Assembly: GCF_000330505.1 (NCBI RefSeq)
Contig: NW_004443623.1
Coordinates: forward strand, 315,954 to 379,953
From: Entamoeba invadens IP1
Taxonomy: Eukaryota; Evosea; Mastigamoebida; Endamoebidae
Direction of reading: 5' to 3'
DNA length: 64,000 bases
The first letter of the stretch is position 1; the number at the start of each line of letters is the position of its first letter. Below are positions 1-12,224 of the stretch, piece by piece. The translations under genes were made by a program, and so were the position numbers. The notes beneath the pieces were generated by a model. It searched no databases, had not been told where the DNA came from, and saw only the letters and a program-made list of their open reading frames with translations.

Positions 1-1
1 A

Positions 2-1598
2 GAATGTGGAGATGTTGAACAGATACAACTATCCAAATGTGGACAATATTCATGGAATGCTGGTTTGTCATGTGCATCATGTGGGCCAAATGAAATTGCG
101 GATTATGAAATAACACACAATTGTTATCCAATGTGCAGAAGTTATGTGCACGATTGTAAAGTGTGTAGTAGTTCGACAACTTGTCAAGAGTGTGAACCCA
201 GCTTTTTATATATAGGTGGACAATGCCAGACGTGTCAGTATTATGGAGAGTGCTACGAGTGTGATATTAATAAATGCACGGCGTGTAGTGCTAATTACAA
301 ATACGATGCTGAAAAAATGAAGTGTGGATTCTGTGAGTTGGAGTCAGGGTATTATATTGATGGAAATGACTGTAATAAGTGTAATGAGAATTGTACATTA
401 TGTACAAGTGCTACAGTTTGTACTGAATGTAAAGATGGGTTTTACTTGAAAGATAACACATGTTTGCCATGCACATTAATTGGCTGTTTTAAATGCACTG
501 AATTTGAATGTCTGGAGTGCCAAACGGGGTTTTATCTCAACGACAACAAGTTGTGTAGTTTATGCTCTGAGTTTGGGAATTGCATTGAATGTACAATTGA
601 AGGGTGTACTACTTGTTTAGATCATATGTATTACAACACAACAACGAGATTGTGCGACAATTGTGTTGAAGGGTGTGATATATGTGACAACTCGTTTTCA
701 TGTAACACCTGTCATAACACATATTACCATTACAAAGAAGATGAAATGAAGTGTGCCACGTGTCCAATAGATAATGGAGACTACCTTAAAGGAATGAATT
801 GCAAAAATTGCATCAAAAATTGTTTAAGTTGTACCGAAAGTGACAATTGTCAATTCTGTGAAAACACTTTTTATTCAGATATTATTGAAAACACCACAAC
901 AAATGTTTGTATGGAATGCACAGAACTTGATTCAAAGTGCTTGTTGTGTTCAAATGAAAAGCAGTGCACAACATGTTACCCATCATATGGCGTCTTTTCT
1001 GGTCGATGTCAGAAGTGTTCCGAAGAGTATTTTGATTGTGAAGAGTGTAATGATACAGTGTGTTTACAATGCGGAGACATCACTTATCTCGACAATGGAA
1101 AATGCACGGAATGTGGGTACAAATACGCCAATTGTGCGACATGTAACGAGACTGAATGTCTCAGTTGCATAACTGATTTTAGTTTGTATGAAGAAAAGTG
1201 TGTTGATTGTGTTGGGTTATTTGGGATGTGTGACTCGTGTTCAAGTGACGAGTGTTTGCATTGTAAAGAAGGAGCATCTCAGGTTGCATACAGTTGTTAC
1301 AATTGCAGTGAATATAACACAAATTGTGTTGAATGTGACAGTTCAACGTGTTTGAGATGTAAAATGCCATTCACTTTAAATGGAGAGAACTGTTTCGATT
1401 GTTCTGATTTTGAGAATTGTGAAATTTGCAACAGCACTCACTGTATCGCCTGTAAAAATGGGTTTGTTAATTTGGGAGACAATTTTGCCATTTGTGGAGA
1501 TATTCCCAATTGCTCTGAATGTGACCAAACATCATGTATATCATGCAATTTGAAATTTTTTTTGAATGACAAAACGTGTGAAAATTGTATTGAGAATT
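2..1598 (+). pseudogene. Transmembrane kinase (TMK), 5' portion, Cys-rich ectodomain, interrupted
   Basis: The frame is open from base 2, so the gene begins upstream of the window; the first possible start seen (TTG at 65) is not a real start. The stretch encodes about 530 residues of back-to-back CxxC and CxxCxxxxC modules with intervening aromatic/Gly turns (xGYY, GFYL), the furin-like Cys-rich ectodomain of Entamoeba transmembrane kinases. This part should lie outside the cell or in the secretory lumen. The reading frame runs into transposon sequence and stops at 1607-1609. It resumes in register at 4916 on the far side of a MULE insertion: the 8-bp duplication TGAGAATT at 1591-1598 and 4908-4915 encodes the same Glu-Asn, and removing the element joins two CxxC modules without shift. 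N-terminal signal peptide and any LRR domain are off-window. Pseudogene status is clear, because later lesions also exist. Confidence 0.9.
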
Positions 1599-1607
1599 TA
1601 GTGGGGT

Positions 1608-1692
1608 GAAAATCCATTCTGGGTAACTCATTCTAAAAAATAATTATTTTTTGTATTTTTTAAATGGTAAACTCATTATGGAAAACTCATTC
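1608..1692 (+). repeat. MULE left terminal inverted repeat (85 bp)
   Basis: Begins GAAAATCCATTCTGGG and is the exact reverse complement of 4815-4899. The repeat contains the recurring word AACTCATT three times, possible transposase binding sites (inference). Confidence 0.95.
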
Positions 1693-1729
1693 TATGCAAA
1701 AAATAAAAAGGTAAAAAAAGAATTAATTA

Positions 1730-2655
1730 CAGTATAATCCGGGTTTAATTCCAGTCCGGGTTTAATTAAATAATCGGGTTTAATTCATTCAAAAATAATT
1801 AAACCCGAAGAAAGAAAAAATGATAAAAACAACACTTTTGAGTTTTATTATCATTGTCTTGTTTTTTTTGTTTAAATTTATGAAAAATAATTGGGTTTTC
1901 ACCTAAATTAATCAGAATATTTGTTTTTGAATAAAAATGCATTATTTTTGTATCTGAAACTATTTTTCGGTACTATAATATTATAAATTACTTATTATTA
2001 AATAATGAATAAATAAAAACGAACATAATGAACTCTATTTTTTATTCGTTTTTATTTATTTAAACACACTTGTTTCATTATCACCTTAACAAAGTATTTG
2101 CCGCGAGTGTTTTTTGAAGGAAGTCCACTTTTCAGCCACTGTTTGTGCGTCCCCATGTCACCCAGTTTCCTCCTCCGTACTGTTTGGACGCGGATGTGGT
2201 CCCTTTTCAAACGGGGCGTTCATTGGGATCTGTGCTAAGGAGGACATTGAAAGTGTGTGGAACGGGTGCACAAACAGACCGCCTGTGCCTTCTTTTCGAT
2301 ATTTGTCTCACTCGGTTTCCACTGTTTCGAGGTGAATTATCGACATATTTTTAATTCGGGAACCAGGCCAAATATTATCCCAATTTCCCATTTACTAAAA
2401 TTTTAATTAAAATATTATATTAAATAGTTAAAAAAAAACTTTATTTTTAGAGACGATGAAAAAGCCTTTACCATCACCATTTGTTTTTGGTTGAATCAGA
2501 TAATTATTAAATAATTATAACTATGAAACTACCGAAAGTTAATTCCATCAATTATTTTTGATTTAAAAACCATTTAAAATAATTTTCTTGAAAAAAGTGG
2601 AATTAAACCCGATAGTTCCAAAATATTTTAAGTGAATTAAACCCGGATTATACTG
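1730..2655. mobile_element. Tc1/mariner-type (pogo/Tigger-like) non-autonomous element nested in the MULE
   Basis: The ends read CAGTATAATCCGGGTTTAAT and its reverse complement, with at least 22 bp inverted match. They are flanked by TA at 1728-1729 and 2656-2657, the Tc1/mariner/pogo target duplication. The word CGGGTTTAATT is repeated below both ends (1757-1800, 2590-2645), giving subterminal repeats. No transposase frame is present in the 926 bp. The middle, about 2085-2345, is much richer in GC than the rest and is of unknown origin. It was inserted into the MULE, so it is younger than the MULE copy or travelled with it. Confidence 0.85.
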
Positions 2656-2784
2656 TATTTTAATTTATTTATCATTAATATTTAAACCATTTTGATTAAA
2701 TTAAAGAAACAAATATCACTCACTTATAAAATGTAAAAATCGATTCATTTATAATTGAATAAAAATTGAATCGTTTTAATATAA

Positions 2785-4666
2785 ATGAATTTTTTTGGTC
2801 AACCCAACCAATTTCTACGTTACATGCCGACCAATACACCTAATGTTTTTTATGATACTTTAACCGGTGGTCTATTCATGTTTAACAATATAGAACCCGA
2901 TGAAAGTATCGAACCAACTACTCTCGACAGTTTAAAAGAAAAAGAAAGGGTTACATCAATTCAACAACCTGAAACGAATATTAACAACGAACAAGAAGTC
3001 GTATTGTTTGTAAAAAATCAAAGACAACATTATTTACCTGTTATTAATGATTATGTGTCTCACCAAACTGGATGCAACCCTTGCGCTTTCAAATGTAAAG
3101 ATAAGAATTGTACAGTTACAATCGAAGCTATTAGAGATCCACATGATAAAACAAAATTTATTTCATTCAAATACACTTCTGAAATGTTTAAACATGATCA
3201 CAAACCACACTATCCGTTTATCAAACTCGGTATTAATAACAAAATACAAGAACTTGCAACTAATAAAGACAATTTATCTGTTCCTGGATCTATATTATTA
3301 GATAAAATTGACAGAAACAAAGATTCCAGAAGAGTAAGTACAATTTTGAAGGAAATTAACATGCAAAAAGCAAAAGAAAAACAAAAAGAAGATGTTCATT
3401 TAAATGAAAATTATGGTGAATTCAAATTAATAGAAACACAAGAATTTGTTATTTATAGCAACATTTCCAAACTCAAAGAAATAAAATCAATTTGTTATAT
3501 TTTAATGGATGGGACTTTCAAGTCGTGTCCAGATAATTTTTCACGGTTGTACTCAGTGCATGGAACCACGAAAACTGGTGATTTATTCAAAATATATTTT
3601 TGTTTAACCACTTGTTTTGAAGAAAAAATGTACACTTCACTTTTTAAAGAAATTGATATAATTTCTCAAAATGTTGGGTTTGACATATTTGGAAAAGATA
3701 AAATTGTTATGATTGATTATGAAATGGCCGTTATTAATGCTTTAAAACAGTTTAAATGTCTGATTAAAGGATGTTATTTCCATTATTGCCAAGCACTTTG
3801 GAGAAAAGTTCAAACAGGTGGTTTTATAAAAGTTCAACTAGATGATGACAATTTCACGTCTCTTATAAACAAATTGTATGTTATTCCATTTTCAAAACCT
3901 CAAGATATAAAATTGGAATTTACTTAACTCAAAACTAAAAAATTGTATCATAGTGAAGTATGTCAAAATTAGGTAAAATATTTCAAGTATACTTGGATGG
4001 ATACAATGTATCTTATTATCATTTTGGTGTCTATATTTACAAAATATCAGAACAAACAATTATTCAGAGTCTTATCATTCTGCATTTATTAAGAGACTTT
4101 TAAGATCAAAACCAACATTATCAGAATGGTTTAGAAAATTGTGTGATTTAGAGGAAAAAGACACGAAAAAATGGAATCAACTGATAGAAGGACAAAGCAC
4201 AAGAAAAAGTCCAAAATATTCAAGACAAAACAAACTTATAATGAATCACATCAGAAATTATTACTCTGGGCAACAACCTGACAAAGATAAATTATTTGAA
4301 AATCTTTGGGAAGCTAAGAGGGCACTGGTAAACGAAAAACAATTCGAACAAAGTATCATAATCAACAACGTGCAAGATGAAATAGTTATGTCGAATCACA
4401 ATTTGCTTAAAATTGATGAAGATGATGATGGAATAATTGACATCGAAAAAATTAAAATTGGACTTGGAAATGAAGATAGTATTAAAGAAAAAGATATTAA
4501 AATACAAAAAGAAGGATGTTTCGATGAAGATGATGAAGATGAAGTTAGCATCATAAGAGTTGCAGTGGTTTACAAAGAAAAGACTAGAGTCGGGTGTTGT
4601 TTACAAAGAAGAAATAGTTTTGATATTAAAACAATCAGAAAAAACATTAGAAAATATAAAAAATGA
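2785..4666 (+). pseudogene. MULE transposase, frameshifted
   Basis: The first frame (2785-3927, 380 residues, ATG start) has a WRKY-GCM1/FLYWCH-like zinc finger (C104-x4-C109 ... H137-x-H139). The MULE catalytic core follows: DGTF with Asp242, DYEMA with Asp311, and the CYFHYCQALW motif at 330-339. The stop at 3925-3927 is a frameshift product. The C-terminal part resumes near 4045 in another frame with the family hallmark RTNNYSESYH and continues to 4666. The tail (about residues 60-140 of the second part) is acidic. Two or more indels lie between 3890 and 4060. A product able to transpose is not expected from this copy. Confidence 0.88.
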
Positions 4667-4814
4667 TTAATTATATTTAAAAATATGGTTTAATAGTATA
4701 CATACGTGTATATTAAAACATAAATATCATTTGCTAAATTAATATATAAAAATTGAGAATTTAATAAAATGTTACAATTTATTTAGATAATTATTAAAAG
4801 TTAACTTTTACATT

Positions 4815-4899
4815 GAATGAGTTTTCCATAATGAGTTTACCATTTAAAAAATACAAAAAATAATTATTTTTTAGAATGAGTTACCCAGAATGGATTTTC
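4815..4899 (-). repeat. MULE right terminal inverted repeat (85 bp)
   Basis: Exact reverse complement of 1608-1692. It directly precedes the weakly matching outer bases and the 8-bp target duplication at 4908-4915. Confidence 0.95.
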
Positions 4900-4915
4900 C
4901 GGGCACCTGAGAATT

Positions 4916-7900
4916 GTGATGTTTGCAACTCCAAAGAGAGTTGTTCTGTTTGTTCCACAAATTATACATACAATGAAACGTCACACAGTTGTGTCATTTG
5001 TTCCAGTGGAAGTTATGTACACCAAGAGTATTGCAGACCATGTCCAAGTGAATGTACAACATGTGACTCTGCTACCCAATGCACAAGTTGTGTTGATGGT
5101 TATTTTGTCAACACTGAAAATAATTGTGTTAGTTGTCTCACAAGAAATTGTATGTCGTGCGACTCGAGTATGTGTACATCATGCATCAATGGGTATTATA
5201 TAAACAACGGAGTTTGTGAAGAGTGCTCGACAATTGATGAAAAATGCACAACATGTAGTTCTACTGACATCTCACCACATTGTGATTCATGTGAAAATGA
5301 GTATTGGGTTGATGACAACAAGTGTGTGACATGCGAAGGGTGTGGCTCACTTGGGTGTGAATACATGAGTGGGCTATGTTATAACTGCCCAAATCAGAGT
5401 CAAGTTTTGGTGTCGGGAAAGTGTGTGACTGTAGAAGGATGCAAAGTTGTAGAAAACAATGAATGTGTTGTTTGTGATGATTTGTACATCAAAATAGGGA
5501 GAAGGTGCATTAAGACGCAAACGGAGACAACAAAAAATGTGATCAAATATCGAGATTGTTATGTCAGTTCTATTGACGCCAATTGCACCACTTTTACAAC
5601 CGAAGGATGTGATATTTGTGAAGAAGGATATTACCACTATGAAAGTGTGTGTCTGAGATGTGAAGAAATCTATGACAATTGTGAAAAATGTGGTGTTGTA
5701 ACTTTGAACAACTTTAATCAAACGATCTGTTATATTTGTAAACCGTCACATTATCCAGAAATATCATGTCACGAGTGCACGTTATTGTATGGGTGTTCTG
5801 AATGCATCAATTATCTCACAAACAACGAGACTTCAACAAAAGAGTGTACAAAGTGTATGGACATGTTTATCAACAACGCAGGCCAATGCGCAAAAATAGC
5901 GAAGTGCCTTCAAGGCGTCGGAGAGAGGTGCACTTTATGTGAAAAGAATTACTTGGTGTCTGAAGGTCGATGCAAGCAATGTGGTGATGTTGTTATTGGT
6001 TGTAAGACAAGTACCAAAAATGAATGCACTTCGTGTGTGGAAGGACATTATATCGACTCAAACAAGCAATGCAGCAAATGCTCAGTGAATAACTGCTTTG
6101 TGTGTGCTCAAGATGGAAGTTGTGATACCTGTGTAACCAACACAACGAAAAACACCGACTCTTCTAAATGCTTGTCATGTTCCACGTTTAAAGGATGTAA
6201 ATTCTGTGATAACACAATCCCCAATAAATGTTTGTTGTGTGCCCAAAATTACTTCACAAAGAATGAGTTGTGTGAGTCATGTTCAACTCTTAACAAATGT
6301 CTAAGTTGCTCAAATGAACTCACGTGCCTGCATTGTGTTGATGGATATTATCCAGACGAAGGAAAATGCAAGTCGTGTCTCACAATAAATGGCTGTAAAA
6401 CATGTTCGTCAACATCAAAGAAATGTCACACCTGCAAAGATGGGTATTACCTCGACAACGAGTGTAAATTGTGTGGTGAGGTTTTCAGTAACTCTGCCAC
6501 GTGTACAATGAAAAAAGTATTTTCTTGTTAGCCACATTACTTTTTGAAGAACAATCGATGTGTTGGGTGTGATGCACTGTTTGGTTGTTCAGAGTGTGAA
6601 AATGAAACAATGTGCACAAAATGCAACGATGGACTCAATTTGTACAACAATGGAATAACTCAAACATGTTCTCAAGATTGTGACATTACAAAGTGTGTTA
6701 AATGTGATATTAATGGAATGTGTGAAATGTGTGAAGAGCCATACACTCTTGACAAAACAACCAATAAATGCAAACTGTGCTTTGATGAACACCAAAACAG
6801 TGGCAAATGCTCAACAACAGAAAATTTGATTGAAGTTTGTGAGTCAAAAAGATTTTATCTGGAAGATGGTGTGTCAAAAATGTGACACTACATTGAGTGA
6901 GTGCCAGTTGTGCGACAATTCAACAACTTGTATATTGTGTTCCACTGGATTTGTGTTGGATGTAAACAACAAATGTGTTGCAAAAACAACTTCGATGAGC
7001 ATTAAAAGAGCAACAAACTGCGAATCCAATCGACAGATATTGGATACTGAAGGAAATTGTGTTGACATTTTAGCAGATGAGTTCAAAGTGTCGGAAAGTT
7101 TCAGTATGAAGTGTTCTAATTTGTTTTATGGGTGTTATTCATGTGACTACAAACAACTCAATTCAAGAATTGACATTGACAATTTGGAGTGCTCTGCTTG
7201 CCAAAATGGCATGGCGTTTGAGTCTCGAGAAACCAAGAAATGTGTGACAACAACAAATTTGATAGATAATGAGGGATATAAAATCGAGTGTACTACGGGA
7301 TGTTCGACTTGTACGAATGGAACAAATTGCCAATACACAAACTTGTTTGAGCACACCGCTCGTTTAGATGCAAAACTATCATATGAGAACCACAAATACT
7401 GTCAGAAGTACCAAGAAGGGTTTGGATGTATAGAATGTTCCAACTCAATCAACTTGAATAGTAATTGTGCCGACATGGAACGAACACAAAAATGTTCTTT
7501 TTATTTGGAAAGTGGCAACACTTATAAATGTGAAGGATACATCGAGTCTTCACAGACCAAAACATATGTAACATTAAAAAGTGAAGATGTTGGATGTGAG
7601 GCGTTATCGAAAGGACTGTGTATAAAATGTTACTCAAAATACTTTTTAAATAAAGTATATCCACCACAATGTGAGTCGTGTGGTGATAATTGTCTGACTT
7701 GCACAACACCTACTTTGTGTCAGGTATGTTCAAATGGATTTACTCTTGTTAATGGAAGTTGTGTTTCACTTTCAAATTGTTTGGTGTCAACGCCAAGTGG
7801 ATGTACTGCGTGTAATAATAGTTATTATCTTCTTCTTGGGTCGTGCAAAATGTTAAGTGAAATTCACTGCAAATCCGTTGTTATCACAGCAAACAATGAG

Positions 7901-10387
7901 GTACAGTGTTCATTATGTGAAAATGAATACATTTTGAGTGACACACAATGTAATGATATGTCTACCGGGCATTGCCAAAGTGTCGACTTATCAACTTCAA
8001 AATGTGCAATTTGTGAAGAGAAGTACAAATTTGATGAAACCAAAAAATGTGTATCAATGGAAACGACTCTATGCTCATATTCATCATCGGGCGATTGCCT
8101 TCAATGTGATTCACAAATCTCACTTGGAACGTCCAATGAAGGTGAATCAATTTGTAACACTGAAATAAAGACAATTTATTGCAAAGAAAATAGCAACACG
8201 GGGTGTGCCAAGTGCTCTGATGGGTATTATCTGAGTGGTACTGAATGTCTTCCATGTGACAAGAAGTGCTCAAGTTGTTTTAAAAACGCAGAGAGTTGTT
8301 TTACTTGTGCTTTTGGGTATTATTTTGACACGACAAACAACGACTGTATTTATGTTGGTGAACTTGCTGAAAAATGCAAATTGTTCTTACCAAGTGGTGT
8401 CGATTGTGCTGCATGCAACGAGGGCTATATCCTCATCAATACAGATTGTGTAAAATGTGACGAAAAGTGTCTGAGTTGTGTTGGAAACATTTCGAATTGT
8501 GTGAAGTGCAATGTAAAAGGTGGGTATTTCGAAGATGTCGAATTTACAACAATAGAAGATAAGAAATGTGTCACAATAACAACACTTGAAAATTGTGAAT
8601 GGGTTTCAGAATATGGGTATGCTGTGTGTTACAATGGGTATTATCAAAACAAATATTACAAATGCACAAAATGCAATGACTTATGTGCGACATGTTCAAA
8701 CAATAACACATGTTCGACATGTGTAGATCAATACGTTTTGATATCCAAAACGTCGCAATGTGTCAAATGGAATTTAATTGTAAATTGTAAATCATATGAT
8801 TTAAAAACCCACCAATGCAGTGAATGTGGTGGCAGCAACAAAGTTGGACCAAATGGAGACGAGTGTGTTCACAAGACAAATGTACTTGCAATTATACTTC
8901 CAATCATCTTTGGTATTTTAATAGTTGTTATTATCATCATAACAATAAGTTTTATACTTTTCTACATTCATTACAGGAAAGAAGAGAAGTTGAGGAAGTC
9001 ACTTGTGAATGAATTTCTGTTAAAGGATTTGAAAAAGAAAGGGGTTGAGATGGTATATCTTGGTACTCAAAAAGAACGCATTTTGTGTTCAACACAAGAA
9101 ATACGTTTTGAAGGAGAAATTGTAGTTCAAAAAGACAGTGACTGTAAATTCATGATTGGCAACGACAGAGCGTCTTTATTGAAAATTCAATTCACAACAC
9201 AAAATGACGAAGAAAAGTTTGAGTTGAATGTTGAACCTTCCACTCCAGTAAGTATCAAGAAAGGTCGTGCTGTTGAATTTACTGTTACTGTTCATCCACT
9301 GTGTACACTTGAGAAGACTGTTGACATCACTTGTTCAGTCTTAAACATCAACAAAGGCAAAATTTCAGAGATTAAAATTCCCGTCAAATTTGCGTCAGAA
9401 ATGTCGACAGCACTTGACCCGGACGAGTTGAAGAAAAAGCGAAAACTTGGAGAAGGAAGTTTTGGGATTGTGTACAAAGGAGCATATCGAGGAAATGTTG
9501 TTGCCATCAAAGAGATGAAGGAAATGGTTGTCGCAAAATTAGGAGCAAAAGGGTTTACAAAGAATTCGACTGTTGAAAGTTCAAGTCGTAATTTGGCAAA
9601 GAACACAACAAAAAGTACGACGAAAAATAACACGACTAACAACTCTTCGATGACGACAAGAGACAAAACAGCTGCTGAGAAACAGATGGATAAGAAGATG
9701 GACGAATTCAGAAAGGAAGTTGCGATGTTGGCCAAATTTGTGAGTCCATATGTCATAAGATTCTATGGAGCGTGTTTCATACCAAATCGGATATGTATGG
9801 TCACTGAATTGGCTAAATATGGCAGTCTGCAAGACCTGATGAAACATAAAATGTCTGACGAAGTTATCATGAAAATGCGAATCAAACTGATGTTGGACAC
9901 GGCCAAAGGAATTCAGTATTTACACGCAAATAACACTCTTCACAGAGACATCAAGTCAGACAACACACTTGTAACTTCACTTGATTTTAACGACGAAGTC
10001 AATGGGAAATTGACTGATTTTGGAGCGTCAAGAAATGTCGACAGTCTGTGTGATAACATGATGTACACGAAATGTATTGGTACACCAAAGTACATGGCGC
10101 CTGAAATCACAAATGTCGAAAAGTATACACTCTCAGCAGATGTGTATTCGTTTGCTATCACTGTTTTGGAATGTTTGACGTGGAAAGACCCGTTTGATGA
10201 AAAGCTGTTTCCATACAGTTGGGATATCACCAATTTGATTTCCAAAGGAGAACGACCGGCAATTGAATTGGGAGATGGAAAACAGAAAGCTTTAATTGAA
10301 GAAATGTGGAAGCAAGATCCCAGAGAGAGACCTGATATGGATATTGTAGTGGGGAGACTTGAAAATATATACCAAGCTGATAATTAA
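4916..10387 (+). pseudogene. Transmembrane kinase (TMK), 3' portion with kinase domain
   Basis: Continuation of the interrupted gene. 4916-6531 continues the CxxC ectodomain and ends at an in-frame TAG (6529-6531). The same frame continues past the stop to about 6870, where a small indel moves it to the frame that runs to 10387. That last frame has more Cys-rich modules, one membrane span (about 8881-8975), then a juxtamembrane beta-rich domain (about 9090-9390). The protein kinase domain follows with GEGSFG (about 9449), VAIKEMKE, HRDIKSDN (about 9941), DFG (about 10015) and GTPKYMAPE. All catalytic residues are kept, so the kinase half decayed less than the rest or decayed recently. A low-complexity Thr/Asn/Lys insert sits between VAIK and helix C. 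It is a paralogue of the intact TMK at 24576. Confidence 0.9.
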
Positions 10388-10586
10388 ATAACAAACATCT
10401 TTTTAAAAATTAATTGTTAAGATGTAACAATATATTTGTTATACTGATTTGATTATTTTATTATGTCTTATGTTGATATTTAAATTATTTATTCAACAAT
10501 AATTTTCAAATGAAATACTTTTTTAAGATATTTAAATAGTATTTAAAAAACTCCCAATTCATTTCAATTAATCATAATTTCAAACT

Positions 10587-11207
10587 TTATCTGTTAAGGA
10601 CTGGTCTGTCCCAAACAAAATAGTAAGATATTTTATGAAATTTTCCTAACAATTTGTCAACAATAGACATTGTACTTAAAACCCTATCTTTTTTTAAAGA
10701 TGGTATTTCTCTTTCGATTTTGCTGAAATATCTAAAGCATTCTTTAAGTACAGTTATATAATAACTCTTTGCAACAGAATTATCTTCAAATTTGATTTGC
10801 CAACTTGGAAGGTGTTTAGCAATATATAAGTAATTATCCATCAGCGGGGAAGGCGATACCATGTCATTTAAATAACCAAATACTGCTTGAAAATTTTGTC
10901 TTGTGGGTGTTTTCACAGAAATTTCAAGGACTCTCAAAAAATTTTTGTGGTAGAGGATGATTGGAAGAAATACTTTTCGATCTTCCCCATTTTCAAATAC
11001 TTTGGTGAGATATTTAAAATTGTTTACAATTTGAGTTAAGCCTCTCATAAATACCTTTTCGTACACCATCATTTTACGAGCAAAGTCTGTCCCATACCGT
11101 CCAATGGGTATATGTCTTAGATACTCTTCCGTTGGATTCATATCTTCCAAATCATCTAAAGAATGGACTATATGGATTAATAAAACAACAATTAAAACAG
11201 TTTTCAT
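10587..11207 (-). CDS. Secreted small protein of unknown function
   Basis: I do not recognise the family. The frame can be read from 11243, but the Met at 11207 is the better start. It gives MKT followed by a hydrophobic run ending HIVHS|LDD, a textbook signal peptide of about 16 residues, and leaves the promoter motifs upstream. The mature part is about 190 residues, mostly helical-looking, with almost no cysteine and no membrane span, glycosyl-hydrolase or protease motif. It could be a secreted or lumenal protein. TMK pseudogene lies 200 bp away, tail to tail. AT-rich flanks and clean coding usage suggest a real gene. Confidence 0.7.
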   Translation of the reverse strand: MKTVLIVVLLIHIVHSLDDLEDMNPTEEYLRHIPIGRYGTDFARKMMVYEKVFMRGLTQIVNNFKYLTKVFENGEDRKVFLPIILYHKNFLRVLEISVKTPTRQNFQAVFGYLNDMVSPSPLMDNYLYIAKHLPSWQIKFEDNSVAKSYYITVLKECFRYFSKIEREIPSLKKDRVLSTMSIVDKLLGKFHKISYYFVWDRPVLNR

Positions 11208-11235
11208 GTTCATTACACAAAATAATGTAAATTTA

Positions 11236-11275
11236 ATGTTCAAAGTAAATTGCCTTTTATTAATCTATTTATAAG
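11236..11275 (-). promoter_or_regulatory. Candidate core promoter of the secreted protein gene
   Basis: Read on the minus strand, TTATAAATAG (about 11262-11272) is followed by TTTGAACATT (about 11236-11246), about 30 bases upstream of the chosen ATG. Entamoeba core promoters combine a TATA-like box with a GAAC element; spacing here fits. Motif match only. Confidence 0.4.
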
Positions 11276-11832
11276 TGGTTATTGTATATATGAAAGTGGT
11301 AAACAAATAATGTTAATTTGATTGTGTTTTTATATTTTTTAATTGTTATTTTTTTAATTTAAATCGATTCATCATGAATAGTTTCAATATTTAAATTGTT
11401 TTTATTAAAGTAATTTATATTAATTGTTATAACAATAGTTGTTAATAATAAATATTATAACTATAAATAGACACCATCACTATTTTTGTTTTGATTGTGA
11501 TACACATTCACAAATCGTTGAACCCCAAATTATTTTTATGTATATTTAATCAACGATAGACTATTGTTAATTTGATAAGTAATTTAAATTTCGTTGATTA
11601 ATTCGAATAGTATTTCAAAACAACTATTAACATCAAATGACCATACAGTTGGTTACATTTTGTTTTGATGTAATTTTAAAACTATTATGTTGTGTGTTAA
11701 AACAATAATATTCCCTTTAATTGATTCTTTTATAATACAATAAATTAGAGTTTTATTAAATAATTTAATGAAAAATTATGACTTTATATTTGAATTGTCT
11801 AATTATGAAAGTGATAAATAAAACTGTAAAAG
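11244..11832. other. AT-rich intergenic stretch
   Basis: No coding frame, RNA gene or clear terminal repeat was seen beyond the promoter motifs of the secreted protein gene. Several runs of ATTGTTA/TAACAAT words occur. Confidence 0.5.
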
Positions 11833-11910
11833 TTTGAAGTGTCAGTGCAACTTTGTTAATAGTACAATTATAATAAAATAATTATATGTATTTATAAAAC
11901 AAAACAATAA
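11833..11910. repeat. Low-copy repeat, copy B, left part
   Basis: The stretch starting GTGTCAGTGCAACTTTGTT matches 34317-34395. It is cut at 11910 by the element that ends at 17006, and the match resumes at 17010. The shared block is otherwise non-coding here. Confidence 0.75.
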
Positions 11911-12224
11911 GGGCATGACACTGGATTGGCGTTTTTTAGTGGATTGGTGTATAAAAGGGAAAAATAGACTGAAATATCGGGCACCACAAAAAAAAAAAAA
12001 TAAAATTTTGAAAAATCAGAGATCGATTTTGCCAAAAAGACTCTTATCCAAATAATATCCATTCTCTTTCACTGAGAAGATTAATGATAAACGTGTTTAG
12101 GTGATTATTGCCAAGACCGAAACATTTAAAAAAATTCGTAAAAAATAGTATTGTTTTCACGTTTTTAAACACAAGAATGTTTTTTTTTATCTTTCGGGTT
12201 AATTTTTTGTTTTGTTTTTTATAG

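Larger units (their letters stand above)
1600..4907. mobile_element. Mutator-like (MULE) DNA transposon inserted in the TMK gene
   Basis: The ends carry perfect inverted repeats of 85 bp (1608-1692 against 4815-4899), with weaker matching out to 1600 and 4907. The element is flanked by the direct repeat TGAGAATT (1591-1598 and 4908-4915; 8 bp, or 9 bp with one mismatch), consistent with the 8-11 bp target duplications of MULEs. It carries a transposase related to MULE (DGTF, DYEMA, RTNN...H motifs) on the plus strand, now frameshifted. A smaller TA-flanked element is nested between the left repeat and the transposase. The identical terminal repeats suggest recent activity, possibly driven in trans by another copy. 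Confidence 0.93.

Noticed and set aside
2114..2354. Two overlapping plus frames of about 70 residues in the GC-rich island
   Set aside because: No recognised domain, no promoter, frames mutually overlapping; kept only as a compositional finding.
8824..9012. Overlapping frames in other phases throughout the TMK and midasin regions
   Set aside because: Shadows of the Cys-rich or AAA reading frames; Cys/Trp/His-rich nonsense with no independent start or context.
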